A stretch of 64,000 nucleotides of DNA from Streptomyces beihaiensis (GTDB taxonomy: Bacteria; Actinomycetota; Actinomycetes; Streptomycetales; Streptomycetaceae): NCBI RefSeq assembly GCF_026274175.1, contig NZ_JAPHNL010000090.1:1-64000 (forward strand). The letters are read 5' to 3'. Below are positions 17,003-25,704 of the stretch, piece after piece. Position 1 is the stretch's first letter; each line of letters begins with the position of its first letter. The notes below the pieces were generated by a model. It had not been told where the DNA came from and searched no databases. It worked only from the letters and a program-made list of their open reading frames with translations. The translations under genes were made by a program, and so were the position numbers.

Positions 17003-18172
17003 ATGCCTCCCGTCTTCGCCCACGGCCGTCTGCGCCTGTATCTGCTGAAGCTGCTCGACGAGGCGCCCCGGCACGGCTACGAGGTGATCCGCCTGCTGGA
17101 GGAACGCTTCCAGGGGCTGTACGCGCCGTCGGCGGGCACCGTCTATCCGCGCCTGGCCAAGCTGGAGAGCGAGGGTCTGGTCACCCACACCACCGAGGGC
17201 GGCCGGAAGGTCTACGCGATCACCGACGCGGGCCGGGCCGAGCTGGCCGATCGCAGCGGCGAACTGGCCGACCTGGAGCTGGAGATCCGCGAGTCGGTGG
17301 CGGAGCTGGCCGCCGAGATCCGCGACGACGTGCGGGGCGCGGCCGGGGATCTGCGCCGCGAGGTGCGCGCGGCGGCCTCGCAGAGCCGCGGCGCCAGGCA
17401 GCCGAAGAGCACACCCGACGTCACGGTTCTCACCGGCGCCGGTGACATCACCGACAAGGACTCCTGGCGGGCGGCCAAGGAGGAGCTGCGCCGCGCCAAG
17501 CAGGAGTGGAAGGAGCAGGCTCGCCGGGCCAAGGACGAGAGCCGCCGGGCCCGCGAGGAGGCTCAGCGGGCACGCCGGCAGGCCAAGGAGACCCAGGATC
17601 ACGTCCGGGCCCAGGCCCAGCAGGAGCTGCAACGCATGGCCAAGCGCGTCCAGGACGAGGTGCAGGTTCACTTCGCGCGCGGCGACTGGCCGACGGGGGT
17701 ACGCGAGGGCCTGTCCGAACTGGCCAAGGAGTTCGGCGAGTTCGGCCGGACCTTCGGCAAGGAGTTCGGCACGCCCTCAGAGGAGAGCCCCGGTGCCGCC
17801 CCGGACACGGACCGGGCCGCGGGAACCGGTGGAAAGCCGGAGCCTCGTCCCGACAGCGCGGCTTCCGGCCCACGCCTCGACAAGGACACCGGACGGGGCC
17901 CCGAGCCGGAGGCGACCGCCACCGCGGCCGCGCCGCAGTACCGCCCGGCGAGCGAGGAGTTGCCCGCCGAGTACGTTCCGTCCTGGGCGGCGGAGCACTC
18001 CACCGGCGACCCGGCCCGGGACCTCGACCGTCTCCTGGACCGTTTCCGCGACGACATCCGCGACGCGGCCCGCGACCATGGCGTCTCGGAGGAGCAACTG
18101 CGCACGGCCCGCCGTCACCTGTCGCAGGCCGCGGCCCACATCGGGGCGTCACTGCGCACCCCGGCGACGTAA
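17003..18172 (+). CDS. PadR family transcriptional regulator with long coiled-coil C-terminus
   Basis: This 389-aa protein has a PadR winged helix-turn-helix at residues 1-75 (LRLYLLKLLDEAPRHGYEV, then PSAGTVYPRLAKLESEGLV and GRKVYAITDAGRAEL). Typical PadR proteins are about 110-190 aa. Here a very long charged region follows: an Arg/Lys/Glu/Ala coiled coil (about 150-230, RAAKEELRRAKQEW and similar), a Pro/Glu-rich linker, and a conserved C-terminal helical segment (ARDLDRLLDRFRDDIRDAARDHGVSEEQL). It is encoded 1 nt downstream of the DUF4097 gene and probably represses the shared promoter. Confidence 0.88.
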   Translation: MPPVFAHGRLRLYLLKLLDEAPRHGYEVIRLLEERFQGLYAPSAGTVYPRLAKLESEGLVTHTTEGGRKVYAITDAGRAELADRSGELADLELEIRESVAELAAEIRDDVRGAAGDLRREVRAAASQSRGARQPKSTPDVTVLTGAGDITDKDSWRAAKEELRRAKQEWKEQARRAKDESRRAREEAQRARRQAKETQDHVRAQAQQELQRMAKRVQDEVQVHFARGDWPTGVREGLSELAKEFGEFGRTFGKEFGTPSEESPGAAPDTDRAAGTGGKPEPRPDSAASGPRLDKDTGRGPEPEATATAAAPQYRPASEELPAEYVPSWAAEHSTGDPARDLDRLLDRFRDDIRDAARDHGVSEEQLRTARRHLSQAAAHIGASLRTPAT

Positions 18173-18192
18173 CACCGGGAGGGCGAGCGCGC

Positions 18193-18380
18193 TCACCCCG
18201 CCGCCCGCTCTCCCCCGCCCCCGTACAGCACCCGCTCCACCTCGGGCGCGGTCACACCGTGTTCGGCAAGGGCCTCGGCGGCAGGTCCCGGCCGGGTGGT
18301 GAGGGCGAGCAGGAGGTGTTCGTCGCCGATCGCCCGGTCGCGGTGGGCGGTGCAGGCCGCACAAGGCCACACGGACCGCA
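18193..18380 (-). pseudogene. Remnant of a Clp N-terminal (Clp-R) domain protein
   Basis: The minus strand encodes a fragment, HRDRAIGDEHLLLALTTRPG followed by AAEALAEHGVTAPEVERVL, that reads as the second half of a ClpC/ClpA N-domain repeat (compare the IGTEHLLLAL pattern). The upstream part of the domain is missing; the frame instead runs into short repeats of GGGCACACGGGCCGCAC type and has no plausible start site. I interpret it as a decayed gene end. A divergent short real protein cannot be excluded. Confidence 0.55.
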
Positions 18381-18470
18381 TGAGGGCACACGGGCCGCAC
18401 GACGTCAGACAGGCCACACGGTCAGCACGAGGGCACACGGGCCGCACAAGGTCAGACGGTCAGTACGACC
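18370..18470. repeat. Short imperfect direct repeats at the break of the Clp-N remnant
   Basis: GAGGGCACACGGGCCGCAC occurs twice, about 45 bp apart (near 18383 and 18428), interleaved with related GGCCACACGG and GTCAGAC(A/G)G units. The repeats lie exactly where the Clp-N remnant loses homology and run up to the 3' end of the oxidoreductase gene, as expected for slippage or recombination scars. Confidence 0.55.
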
Positions 18471-19414
18471 TTCCCGAACAGATCGCCGCCGGCCATCTTC
18501 TCGAAGCCCTCGCGGGCCCGGTCCAGGGGGAGCACCGCGTCGATGACCGGCCGCACCCCGGCGGTGGCGCAGAAGGAGAGGAGGTCGGCAAGCTCCTCCT
18601 TGGTACCCATGGTCGAGCCGACGACCTTCAGCTCCAGGAAGAAGATGCGGTTCAGCTCGGCGGCGGGCGGGTTGGGCCCGCTGGTCGCGCCGGAGATCAC
18701 CAGCGTGCCTCCGGGCCTCAGGGACTTGACCGAATGGGACCACGTCGCCGCGCCCACCGTCTCGATCACGGCGTCCACACGCTGGGGCAGCCGCGCCCCG
18801 GACTCCAGTGCCTCCACGGCACCCAGCTCCAGGGCCCGCTTGCGCTTGGCCTCGTCACGGCTGGTGGCGAAGACCCGCAGCCCGGCCGCCTTGCCGAGGA
18901 CGATCGCGGCCGTGGCGACGCCGCCGCCCGCGCCCTGCACGAGGACCGAGTCGCCGGGCCGTACACCGGCGTTGGTGAAGAGCATCCGATACGCCGTCAG
19001 CCACGCCGTCGGCAGGCACGCCGCCTCTTCGAAGGTGAGTCCCGCCGGCTTGGGCAGCACGTTCCACTCGGGGACGGTGACCTGCTCGGCGAAGGTGCCC
19101 TGATACTTCTCGGTGAGGATGGAGCGGCCCTCGCGGGGCCCGACCCCGTGGCCGGTCTGGCCGATCACGGAGTGCAGCACGACCTCGTTTCCGTCCTGGT
19201 CGATCCCGGCGGCGTCGCAGCCGAGGATCATCGGCAGCGCCTCCTCACCGAGTCCGACCCCGCGCAGCGACCACAGGTCGTGGTGGTTGAGGGATGCGGC
19301 CCTGACGTTCACGGTGGTCCAGCCGGGCCGGTTCTCGGGGGCGGGCCGCTCCCCCAACTCCAGGCCGGTGAGCGGCTGGTCACGGTCGATTCGGGCGGCG
19401 TAGGCGGCGAACAT
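18452..19414 (-). CDS. MDR-type NAD(P)-dependent oxidoreductase (quinone oxidoreductase-like)
   Basis: The protein has 320 aa and the medium-chain dehydrogenase/reductase fold: a GroES-like N-terminal domain (ASLNHHDLWSLRG, then LGCDAAGIDQDG), then the Rossmann motif VLVQGAGGGVATAAIVLGKAAG at about 155-176. The structural-zinc cysteine cluster is absent, as in zinc-independent quinone/enone reductases. The ATG at 19414 gives the normal family N-terminus; sequence upstream of it in the same frame belongs to the shadow of the malic enzyme. It is monocistronic, 221 bp from the malic enzyme stop. Confidence 0.88.
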   Translation of the reverse strand: MFAAYAARIDRDQPLTGLELGERPAPENRPGWTTVNVRAASLNHHDLWSLRGVGLGEEALPMILGCDAAGIDQDGNEVVLHSVIGQTGHGVGPREGRSILTEKYQGTFAEQVTVPEWNVLPKPAGLTFEEAACLPTAWLTAYRMLFTNAGVRPGDSVLVQGAGGGVATAAIVLGKAAGLRVFATSRDEAKRKRALELGAVEALESGARLPQRVDAVIETVGAATWSHSVKSLRPGGTLVISGATSGPNPPAAELNRIFFLELKVVGSTMGTKEELADLLSFCATAGVRPVIDAVLPLDRAREGFEKMAGGDLFGKVVLTV

Positions 19415-19555
19415 GGCCTTGACGATAGGCGCCGGGCCGGGGCCGGGGAACCACCCACGGCTGTGACACACGTCCTCTGGCGCGGACCGGGTGAACGCCC
19501 CACACAACGCCGGGCGCATGTCCCGCGCAAGCCCGGTGAACGCACCGCACGACAG

Positions 19556-19585
19556 GGAAGGCCCCGCCTTTCGGCGGGGCCTTCC
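19556..19585. terminator. Intrinsic terminator hairpin downstream of malic enzyme
   Basis: A 13-bp perfect stem (19556-19568 pairing with 19573-19585) closes a TTTC loop; the stem core is GGCCCCGCC/GGCGGGGCC. It lies 50 bp beyond the malic enzyme stop on the minus strand. No long U-tract follows, as is usual for Streptomyces terminators. Confidence 0.75.
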
Positions 19586-19635
19586 CCGGGGGTCCGGACC
19601 TCGGAGGTTCCCGGACGGGCGGACAGACGAACGCG

Positions 19636-20850
19636 TCAGCGACGCGCGACGCCCTCGGCGCGAGCCGCCGCGGCGACGGCTGCCGTCACGGCCGGAGCCA
19701 CCCGCTCGTCGAACGGCGACGGGATGACGTACCCGGCGGAGAGGTCGTCCCCGACCACGGCCGCCAGCGCGTCCGCGGCGGCGATCTTCATCCCCTCGGT
19801 GATCCGCGACGCCCGCACCTGAAGGGCGCCCGCGAAGATCCCCGGGAAGGCGAGGACGTTGTTGATCTGGTTCGGGTAGTCCGACCGCCCGGTCGCCACG
19901 ACCGACGCGTACTTGTGCGCGATGTCGGGGTGCACCTCGGGGTTCGGGTTGGCCATCGCGAAGACGAAGGCACCCGGCGCCATGGAGGCGACCGCGGGCT
20001 CCGGCACCGTACCGCCGGAGACGCCGATGAACAGGTCGGCCCCGGCCAGCGCGTCCTCCAGGGTCCCGGCGATACCCGCCTTGTTGGTGATCTCGGCCAG
20101 CTCGCGCTTGACCGGGGTGAGGTCCTCCCGGTCCCGGCTCAGCACGCCCTTGCGGTCCGCGACCGCGACGTCCCCGAGACCGGCCTCGAGCAGGAACTTG
20201 GCGATCGCCGCACCCGCCGCACCGGCGCCGGAGATCACACCGCGCAGCTCGCCGAGCTCGCGCCCGGAGAGCCTGGCCGCGTTCTTCAGCGCGGCCAGGG
20301 TGACGACGGCCGTACCGTGCTGGTCGTCGTGGAAGACCGGAATGTCGAGCTTCTCCTGGAGGCGGCGTTCGATCTCGAAGCACCGCGGCGCCGAGATGTC
20401 CTCCAGGTTGACGCCGCCGAAGGACGGGGCGAGCCGCACCACGGTGTCGACGATCTCGTCGACGTCCGTCGTCGCGAGGGCGAGCGGGACCGCGTCCACG
20501 CCGCCGAACTGCTTGAAGAGGATGGCCTTGCCCTCCATCACCGGGAGGGACGCCTCGGGACCGATGTCACCGAGGCCGAGCACGGCCGTGCCGTCCGTCA
20601 CCACGGCCACGACGTTCGGCTTCCACGTGTAGTCGTGGACGAGCTCGGGCCGCTCGGCGATCGCGCTGCACACTTTCGCGACGCCGGGCGTGTACGCCAG
20701 GGACAGGTCGTCCTTGTCGCGGACCGGCACGGTGGCCTGCACGGCCATCTTGCCGCCACGGTGCAGCGCGAAAGCCGGATCGAAGGGCTCGTCAGCGCCT
20801 TCGGTGCCGGAACTCGCGTCGCTGCGAGGGTTGACGATCTCCGCTGCCAC
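19636..20850 (-). CDS. NAD(P)-dependent malic enzyme (malate oxidoreductase)
   Basis: Malic enzyme converts L-malate to pyruvate and CO2. The protein has 404 aa, typical of the bacterial short form. DLSLAYTPGVAKVC carries the conserved Tyr region, VLGLGDIGPEASLPVMEGK the substrate/metal loop, FHDDQHGTAVV the metal-binding Asp pair, and GVISGAGAAGAAIAKFLL the dinucleotide-binding Rossmann motif. The GTG at 20850 with AAGGGG upstream was chosen over a start 26 codons earlier because the extra residues are not family-like. In S. coelicolor the equivalent gene (SCO5261, from memory) sits next to the same transporter. Confidence 0.92.
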   Translation of the reverse strand: MAAEIVNPRSDASSGTEGADEPFDPAFALHRGGKMAVQATVPVRDKDDLSLAYTPGVAKVCSAIAERPELVHDYTWKPNVVAVVTDGTAVLGLGDIGPEASLPVMEGKAILFKQFGGVDAVPLALATTDVDEIVDTVVRLAPSFGGVNLEDISAPRCFEIERRLQEKLDIPVFHDDQHGTAVVTLAALKNAARLSGRELGELRGVISGAGAAGAAIAKFLLEAGLGDVAVADRKGVLSRDREDLTPVKRELAEITNKAGIAGTLEDALAGADLFIGVSGGTVPEPAVASMAPGAFVFAMANPNPEVHPDIAHKYASVVATGRSDYPNQINNVLAFPGIFAGALQVRASRITEGMKIAAADALAAVVGDDLSAGYVIPSPFDERVAPAVTAAVAAAARAEGVARR

Positions 20851-21412
20851 TTTGTCTGACCCCTTAGTTTCTATATCGCTTGTTGAGGGTGTCCGCTCCT
20901 GATTGAGGAACGGGCGGGCACCGCGCACGCACCGCCGGTCCCTTTACGGACCGCTGCACGAGTACGTACGCGACGGGCGCGCCGCACACGCGCCCTGAGC
21001 CCCGGATGAGGGGTGTAAAGAACCTTCTTACCCGACGGACCACGTCGCCGACGAGCCCATTCGTGATCGATCACGCGGGAGTGACATGACTCATGCCGGA
21101 ATGCATGGACAAGTCCGCGGTCCGGGGTTGACGCGCGTCGACCGCCGGACCAAATGGTGAGACAGCGGCCGGTTCACCGCAGATTTTCCCGTACCGGAAG
21201 CGAGTATCCGCAGATGGTCCCGACCGTATGCCCCCGGAAGTACGGGCCTGTTGAGGATCTTGAGGTACCTGTTATCCGATTTTGACATCGGCGACCGACG
21301 TTACCGGCCAGTCCGAATGGCAAGATGCCTCATCACACGAGGTCGCGGCGCTCGAAGTCGCGTGCAAGGCGACCTGCACGGCATCTCCCTCACCCTGTCG
21401 GAGGACCCCACC
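20851..21412. other. 562-bp divergent intergenic region (malic enzyme / amino acid ABC operon)
   Basis: No credible gene is seen. On the plus strand TTGAGG (21251-21256) and TATCCG (21273-21278), 16 bp apart, and TTGACA at 21282-21287 are possible promoter elements for the ABC operon, none ideal. Inverted pieces such as GATCGATCACG near 21065 and ACTCATGCCGGAATGCATG near 21090 may be operator parts. The 5' leader of the binding-protein gene would be over 100 nt. Confidence 0.35.
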
Positions 21413-22363
21413 ATGACCGCAAGCACCACCCGTCGTACGGCCGCGAAGTCCGTGAAGTCCCGGATAGCCGTGGTCGGCGCGATCGCGGTCGCGGGCTCAC
21501 TGCTGCTGACCGGCTGCGGTGACCAGACCAAGTCGGGCGACAAGGGATCCGACTCGGCGCCACTCGCGAGCAAGCTGCCCAAGTCGATCCGTGACAAAGG
21601 GGTCATCCGGGTCGGCTCCGACATCGCGTACGCGCCGGTCGAGTTCAAGGACAAGTCGGGCAACGCCATCGGCATCGACCCCGACCTGGCCAAGGCGATG
21701 GGCAAGCAGCTCGGTGTGAAGTTCGAGTTCCAGAACGGCACCTTCGACACCCTGGTGACCGGTCTGCGCTCGAACCGCTACGACATCGCCATGTCGGCGA
21801 TGACCGACACCAAGGACCGGCAGAACGGCATCGACCCGGACACCGGCAAGAAGGTCGGCGAGGGCGTCGACTTCGTCGACTACTTCCACGCGGGCGTCTC
21901 CATCTACACGCTCAAGGGCAAGACCGAGGGCATTCAGAACTGGTCCGACCTGTGCGGCAAGAAGATCGTCGTGCAGCGCAACACGGTCTCCGACGACCTG
22001 GCCAAGGCCCAGGCCAAGAAGTGCCCCGCGGGCAAGAAGCTCTCCATCCAGTCCTTCGACGACGACCAGCAGGCCCAGACCCGCCTGCGCTCGGGCGGCG
22101 CCGACGCCGGCTCCTCCGACTTCCCGGTCGCCGCCTACGCGGCCAAGACGTCCGGCGGCGGCAAGGACTTCCAGATCGTCGGGGACCAGGTCGAGGCGGC
22201 CCCGTACGGCATCGCGGTCGGCAAGAAGCAGACGCAGCTGCGTGACGCGATCAAGGCGGCCATGGACGCGATCATCAAGAACGGCGAGTACGACAAGATC
22301 ATCGCCAAGTGGGGCGTGAAGGCGGGCGCCGTCACGCAGGCCACCATCAACGGCGGCAAGTGA
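21413..22363 (+). CDS. ABC transporter substrate-binding lipoprotein, polar amino acid type
   Basis: This 316-aa precursor begins with a basic N-terminus and hydrophobic core and ends the signal at the lipobox LLLTGC (Cys about 38). The mature protein is a family 3 solute-binding protein: KGVIRVGSDIAYAPVEFKD, IGIDPDLAKAMGKQLGV, FDTLVTGLRSNRYDIAMSAMTDT. This pattern binds glutamate, glutamine or related polar amino acids; the exact ligand is not decidable. GGAGG precedes the ATG at 21413. It is first in a three-gene operon with one permease and one ATPase. Confidence 0.9.
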   Translation: MTASTTRRTAAKSVKSRIAVVGAIAVAGSLLLTGCGDQTKSGDKGSDSAPLASKLPKSIRDKGVIRVGSDIAYAPVEFKDKSGNAIGIDPDLAKAMGKQLGVKFEFQNGTFDTLVTGLRSNRYDIAMSAMTDTKDRQNGIDPDTGKKVGEGVDFVDYFHAGVSIYTLKGKTEGIQNWSDLCGKKIVVQRNTVSDDLAKAQAKKCPAGKKLSIQSFDDDQQAQTRLRSGGADAGSSDFPVAAYAAKTSGGGKDFQIVGDQVEAAPYGIAVGKKQTQLRDAIKAAMDAIIKNGEYDKIIAKWGVKAGAVTQATINGGK

Positions 22364-22457
22364 CCGCGTCCCACCCGTCGTCGTGACTCGTGGCGCGTGC
22401 GACGTGCGCGCACTCCGTGACGCGTGCGTGACGCGCGAGTCGTGAAAGGCAAGTTCC

Positions 22458-23405
22458 GTGTCGACTGACATAACGAAGACGGGCGGCGGCGCCGACGGCG
22501 CGCCGTCACCCGCGGCCCCGCCCGAGCCCATCAGGGCCATCCCGGTCCGCCACTACGGCCGCTACGTCTCGGCGCTGCTGGCGCTCGGCGTACTGGGCGC
22601 GATCGTCTACGCGTTCGCCCAGGGCAAGATCAACTGGGGTGCGATCCCCGACTACTTCTTCGACGAGCGGATCGTCTCCGGCGCGGGCAAGACCCTGCTC
22701 CTGACGGTCCTGTCCATGGCCATCGGCATCGTCGGCGGCATCCTGCTCGCCGTGATGCGCCTGTCGAAGAACCCGGTGACCAGCTCGATCGCCTGGTTCT
22801 ACATCTGGTTCTTCCGCGGCACCCCGGTCCTGGTCCAGCTGTTCATCTGGTTCAACCTGGGACTGGTCTTCCAGTACATCAACCTCATGCCGCTCTACAA
22901 GCAGGAATGGTCCGTCTTCATGACGCCGTTCCTGACCGCGCTGCTCGGCTTCGGCCTCAACGAGGCCGCGTACATGGCGGAGATCTGCCGCGCGGGCCTG
23001 CAGTCGGTCGACGAGGGACAGACCGAGGCCGCCCAGGCGCTGGGCATGAGCCACACCAAGACCCTGTGGCGGATCGTCATCCCGCAGGCGATGCGGGTGA
23101 TCGTGCCGCCCACGGGCAACGAGGTCATCAACATGCTCAAGACGACCTCGCTGGTCTCGGCCGTGCAGTTCACCGAACTGTTCCGCGCCTCCCAGGACAT
23201 CGGCCAGCAGTCCGGCTCCCCGGTCGAGATGTACTTCCTCGCCGCCGCCTGGTACCTGATCATGACGTCGATCCTCAGCGTCGGCCAGTACTACATCGAG
23301 CGGTACTACGCCCGCGGCTCCAGCCGCCAGCTGCCGGCCACGCCCTGGCAGAAGGTACGCGGCACCCTGTTCTCCCTGGGTCGCCCGAACGGAGGCATGG
23401 CATGA
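22458..23405 (+). CDS. ABC transporter permease, polar amino acid (HisMQ) type
   Basis: This 315-aa membrane protein starts with GTG ([13 protein letters not shown]) and has a proline-rich cytosolic N-terminus, one extra N-terminal helix, and a HisM/GlnP permease core of about five helices. The EAA loop reads [24 protein letters not shown] conserved [14 protein letters not shown] segment precedes it. A single permease gene implies a homodimeric channel, unlike the GluC/GluD pair. The stop overlaps the ATPase start as ATGA. Confidence 0.9.
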   Translation: MSTDITKTGGGADGAPSPAAPPEPIRAIPVRHYGRYVSALLALGVLGAIVYAFAQGKINWGAIPDYFFDERIVSGAGKTLLLTVLSMAIGIVGGILLAVMRLSKNPVTSSIAWFYIWFFRGTPVLVQLFIWFNLGLVFQYINLMPLYKQEWSVFMTPFLTALLGFGLNEAAYMAEICRAGLQSVDEGQTEAAQALGMSHTKTLWRIVIPQAMRVIVPPTGNEVINMLKTTSLVSAVQFTELFRASQDIGQQSGSPVEMYFLAAAWYLIMTSILSVGQYYIERYYARGSSRQLPATPWQKVRGTLFSLGRPNGGMA

Positions 23406-24169
23406 GCGAGCAGGTGATGGTCAAGGCGGAGAACGTCCACAAGTCGTTCGGCCATGTGCAGGTCCTTCAGGGCATCGACCTGGAGGTCAGGAAGGGCGAG
23501 GTGTTCTGCCTCATCGGCCCCTCCGGCTCCGGCAAGTCGACGTTCCTGCGCTGCATCAACCATCTGGAGAAGATCAACGCCGGACGGCTGTACGTCGACG
23601 GGCAACTGGTCGGATACCGGCAGCAGGGCGACAAGCTCTACGAACTGCGCGACCGGGAAGTGGCCGCCCAGCGCCGCGACATCGGCATGGTCTTCCAGCG
23701 CTTCAACCTCTTCCCGCACATGACGGCGGCCGAGAACGTCATGGAGGCGCCCGTCCAGGTCAAGAAGACCTCCAAGTCACAGGCGCGGGAGCGGGCCAGG
23801 GAACTCCTCGAACGGGTCGGTCTGGCCGACAAGGCGGACAACTACCCCTCACAGCTCTCCGGCGGCCAGCAGCAGCGTGTCGCGATCGCACGGGCGCTGG
23901 CCATGGACCCGAAGCTGATGCTCTTCGACGAGCCGACCTCGGCGCTCGACCCGGAACTGGTCGGTGACGTCCTCGACGTCATGCGCGACCTGGCCGAGTC
24001 GGGCATGACCATGGTCGTCGTCACCCACGAGATGGGCTTCGCCCGCGAGGTCGGCGACAGCCTCGTGTTCATGGACGGCGGCGTGGTGGTCGAGTCCGGC
24101 CACCCGCGCGACGTCCTGACCGACCCGCAGCACGAGCGGACGCAGTCCTTCCTGTCGAAGGTGCTGTAG
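23402..24169 (+). CDS. ABC transporter ATP-binding protein, polar amino acid type
   Basis: This 255-aa protein has every nucleotide-binding motif: Walker [11 protein letters not shown]-loop [10 protein letters not shown], signature LSGGQQQR, Walker B LMLFDEP, D-loop SALD and H-loop VVTHEMGFA. It resembles GlnQ/HisP/GluA proteins and energises uptake through the permease encoded upstream. An insertion after the Walker A region ([19 protein letters not shown]) is typical of this subfamily. It is the last gene of the operon, followed by a strong hairpin. Confidence 0.93.
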   Translation: MSEQVMVKAENVHKSFGHVQVLQGIDLEVRKGEVFCLIGPSGSGKSTFLRCINHLEKINAGRLYVDGQLVGYRQQGDKLYELRDREVAAQRRDIGMVFQRFNLFPHMTAAENVMEAPVQVKKTSKSQARERARELLERVGLADKADNYPSQLSGGQQQRVAIARALAMDPKLMLFDEPTSALDPELVGDVLDVMRDLAESGMTMVVVTHEMGFAREVGDSLVFMDGGVVVESGHPRDVLTDPQHERTQSFLSKVL

Positions 24170-24211
24170 TCCTCCGGGCCGCGCCTGGCGCGCCTGGTTG
24201 CTCGCACGGTT

Positions 24212-24240
24212 CCCCGCGCCCCTCGATCGGGGGCGCGGGG
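24212..24240 (+). terminator. Terminator hairpin of the amino acid ABC operon
   Basis: CCCCGCGCCCC (24212-24222) pairs perfectly with GGGGCGCGGGG (24230-24240) around a TCGATCG loop, 43 bp after the ATPase stop. Confidence 0.8.
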
Positions 24241-24416
24241 AGCCGCTCGTTTTCCCGGAGCGCGGGGAGCTGCGGATTCAGTTCCCCGCGGCCGTGGCCC
24301 GTCCCGCCGACGCCGCCCGTCACCCCAGGTCGCAACCATCACTCCAGGTCGCAACCATCACTCCAGGGCGCAACCGTCACTTCGGGCGAGAACCATCGCG
24401 CCGGCGGGCGAGCACC

Positions 24417-24806
24417 TCACCGCCCGCGCCACACCGCCCGCGCCTCACCGAACCCGACCTCGCGCAGGGCCTCCGCGTGCCACGCCGCCGAGGGGGTGCC
24501 CCCGTCCGCGTGCTCGCCGTAGATCTCGGACCGCCGCGCGGTCGGCTCGGCGAATTCGGAGCCCTGCGCCGCGAGCGCCCACCACGCCGCCGAGTCGACG
24601 GCTCCGTCGGCCTTCGCCCCGTCCGTCCGGGCGTGCCGCGGCGCGCTCTTGCGCGGCGTTGATGCGGGGCGTGGACTCGTCGACCGTGCGATCATCCGCG
24701 TTCATGAAGCCCCGCCCTCCCGGACGAGCCCGCCGGGCTGCCCGTACCGGGCCGCGAGCGGCTCCGCGTGCAGCCAGGGGAGCGCGGTCCCGGTGAGTAC
24801 GACGTC
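24417..24806 (-). pseudogene. Broken class I SAM-dependent methyltransferase (C-terminal half)
   Basis: Three reading frames in succession give one methyltransferase-like sequence. Frame A (24806 to 24702) encodes DVVLTGTALPWLHAEPLAA and GLVREGGAS. Frame B (from about 24710) encodes FMNADDRTVDESTPRINAAQ. Frame C (about 24620 to 24417) encodes AVDSAAWWALAAQGSEFAEP and then WHAEALREVGFGEARAVWRG. This is the order found in the second half of a Methyltransf_11/25 protein. At least two frameshifts are needed, and the SAM-binding N-terminal half is missing beyond 24806, where a tandem repeat begins. Confidence 0.7.
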
Positions 24807-24891
24807 GCACGTGTCGTACATGTCTACGTGTCGTACATGTCTACGTGTTGCACGTGTCGCACGTGTCGCACGTGTCGCACGTGTCGCACAG
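24802..24891. repeat. Tandem repeat tract of CACGTGTCG-type units
   Basis: The tract contains two copies of a 17-bp unit, ACGTGTCGTACATGTCT, followed by about four copies of a 9-bp unit, TCGCACGTG, all built around the palindromes CACGTG and ACATGT. It begins exactly at the break of the methyltransferase pseudogene. In one minus frame it reads Ala-Thr-Arg repeats, but no gene there is convincing. Confidence 0.75.
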
Positions 24892-25056
24892 CAGCGTCTC
24901 GACGCAGGCCGCTCCGGGTAACCGCGTACCACTCCTGCCGGCGGGGTGCGCGTGGTCGTGGTGTCGGCCATGGAACCCTCCCGTAATACCCTTAGGCATA
25001 CAGCGAGCATTACTCTCGCCCGCCCAGACGACAGCCCGCACCGGTAAGGACTATAA

Positions 25057-25704
25057 GTGGAACTGGCCTATTACTCGGATTACGCCGTGCGTCTCGTCAA
25101 CACCGAGGAGCCGGGACGCGGCAAGGACACGCTGACCTCGGTGGAGGCGGTTCGGGAGCTGTTCGGTGCCAACCAGGAGGCGGCGCGCCGTGCGACGGAC
25201 GCCGACCTCACGCGCTTCAGGGGCGTACGGGGGCGACTGCGCGCGGTGTTCGAGGCGGCCGACGGCGGCGACGAGGAACTCGCCGTCAACCTGCTGAACT
25301 CGCTGCTCCTGGAGTTCCCGGTGAGCCCGCAGATCTCCGGGCACGACCACCGCGACGACGACGGTCGCCCGCTGTGGCACATGCATCTGGCGGACCACCC
25401 GTCCAACGCGACAGCCGGCTACGCGGCCATCGCCGCGATGGGCCTGGCCTTTCACCTCACCGAGTACGGCGTGGACCGCCTCGGCCTGTGCGAAGCCGCC
25501 CCCTGCCGCAACGCCTACCTGGACACGTCCACCAACCGCTCGCGCCGCTACTGCTCCGACCGGTGCGCGACACGCGCCAACGTCGCCGCCTACCGGGCCC
25601 GCAAGCGCCTTGAGGCCGAGCGCCCCGGCCGCCCCGAGAGCACCGGGCCCACCGGGCGCACCGCTGACAGCAGCCAGGCGACCACGGCCGTCACCGAACG
25701 CTGA
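25057..25704 (+). CDS. ABATE/CGNR-type zinc finger protein
   Basis: The protein has 215 aa, with a GTG start and AAGGA seven bases upstream. The N-terminal domain (YYSDYAVRLVNTEEPGRGKD, then TSVEAVRELFG and LTRFRGVRGRLRAVFEAA) is the ABATE-type helical domain. The C-terminus carries four cysteines in the CGNR zinc-finger arrangement (LGLCEAAPCRNAYLDTS, then RRYCSDRCATRANVAAYRARK), with ATR in place of GNR. Such proteins are presumed DNA-binding stress regulators. The last 115 bp overlap the end of sodX on the other strand. Confidence 0.85.
   Translation: MELAYYSDYAVRLVNTEEPGRGKDTLTSVEAVRELFGANQEAARRATDADLTRFRGVRGRLRAVFEAADGGDEELAVNLLNSLLLEFPVSPQISGHDHRDDDGRPLWHMHLADHPSNATAGYAAIAAMGLAFHLTEYGVDRLGLCEAAPCRNAYLDTSTNRSRRYCSDRCATRANVAAYRARKRLEAERPGRPESTGPTGRTADSSQATTAVTER

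Noticed and set aside
18452-20383. A 643-codon minus-strand frame joining malic enzyme antisense frame and the oxidoreductase
   Set aside because: The real oxidoreductase begins at 19414. The upstream portion is an alternative frame of malic enzyme and crosses a terminator.
24802-24891. CRISPR array or coding repeat protein
   Set aside because: Units are 9 or 17 bp and adjacent without spacers. The frame reading Ala-Thr-Arg repeats has no start context and overlaps the pseudogene junction.
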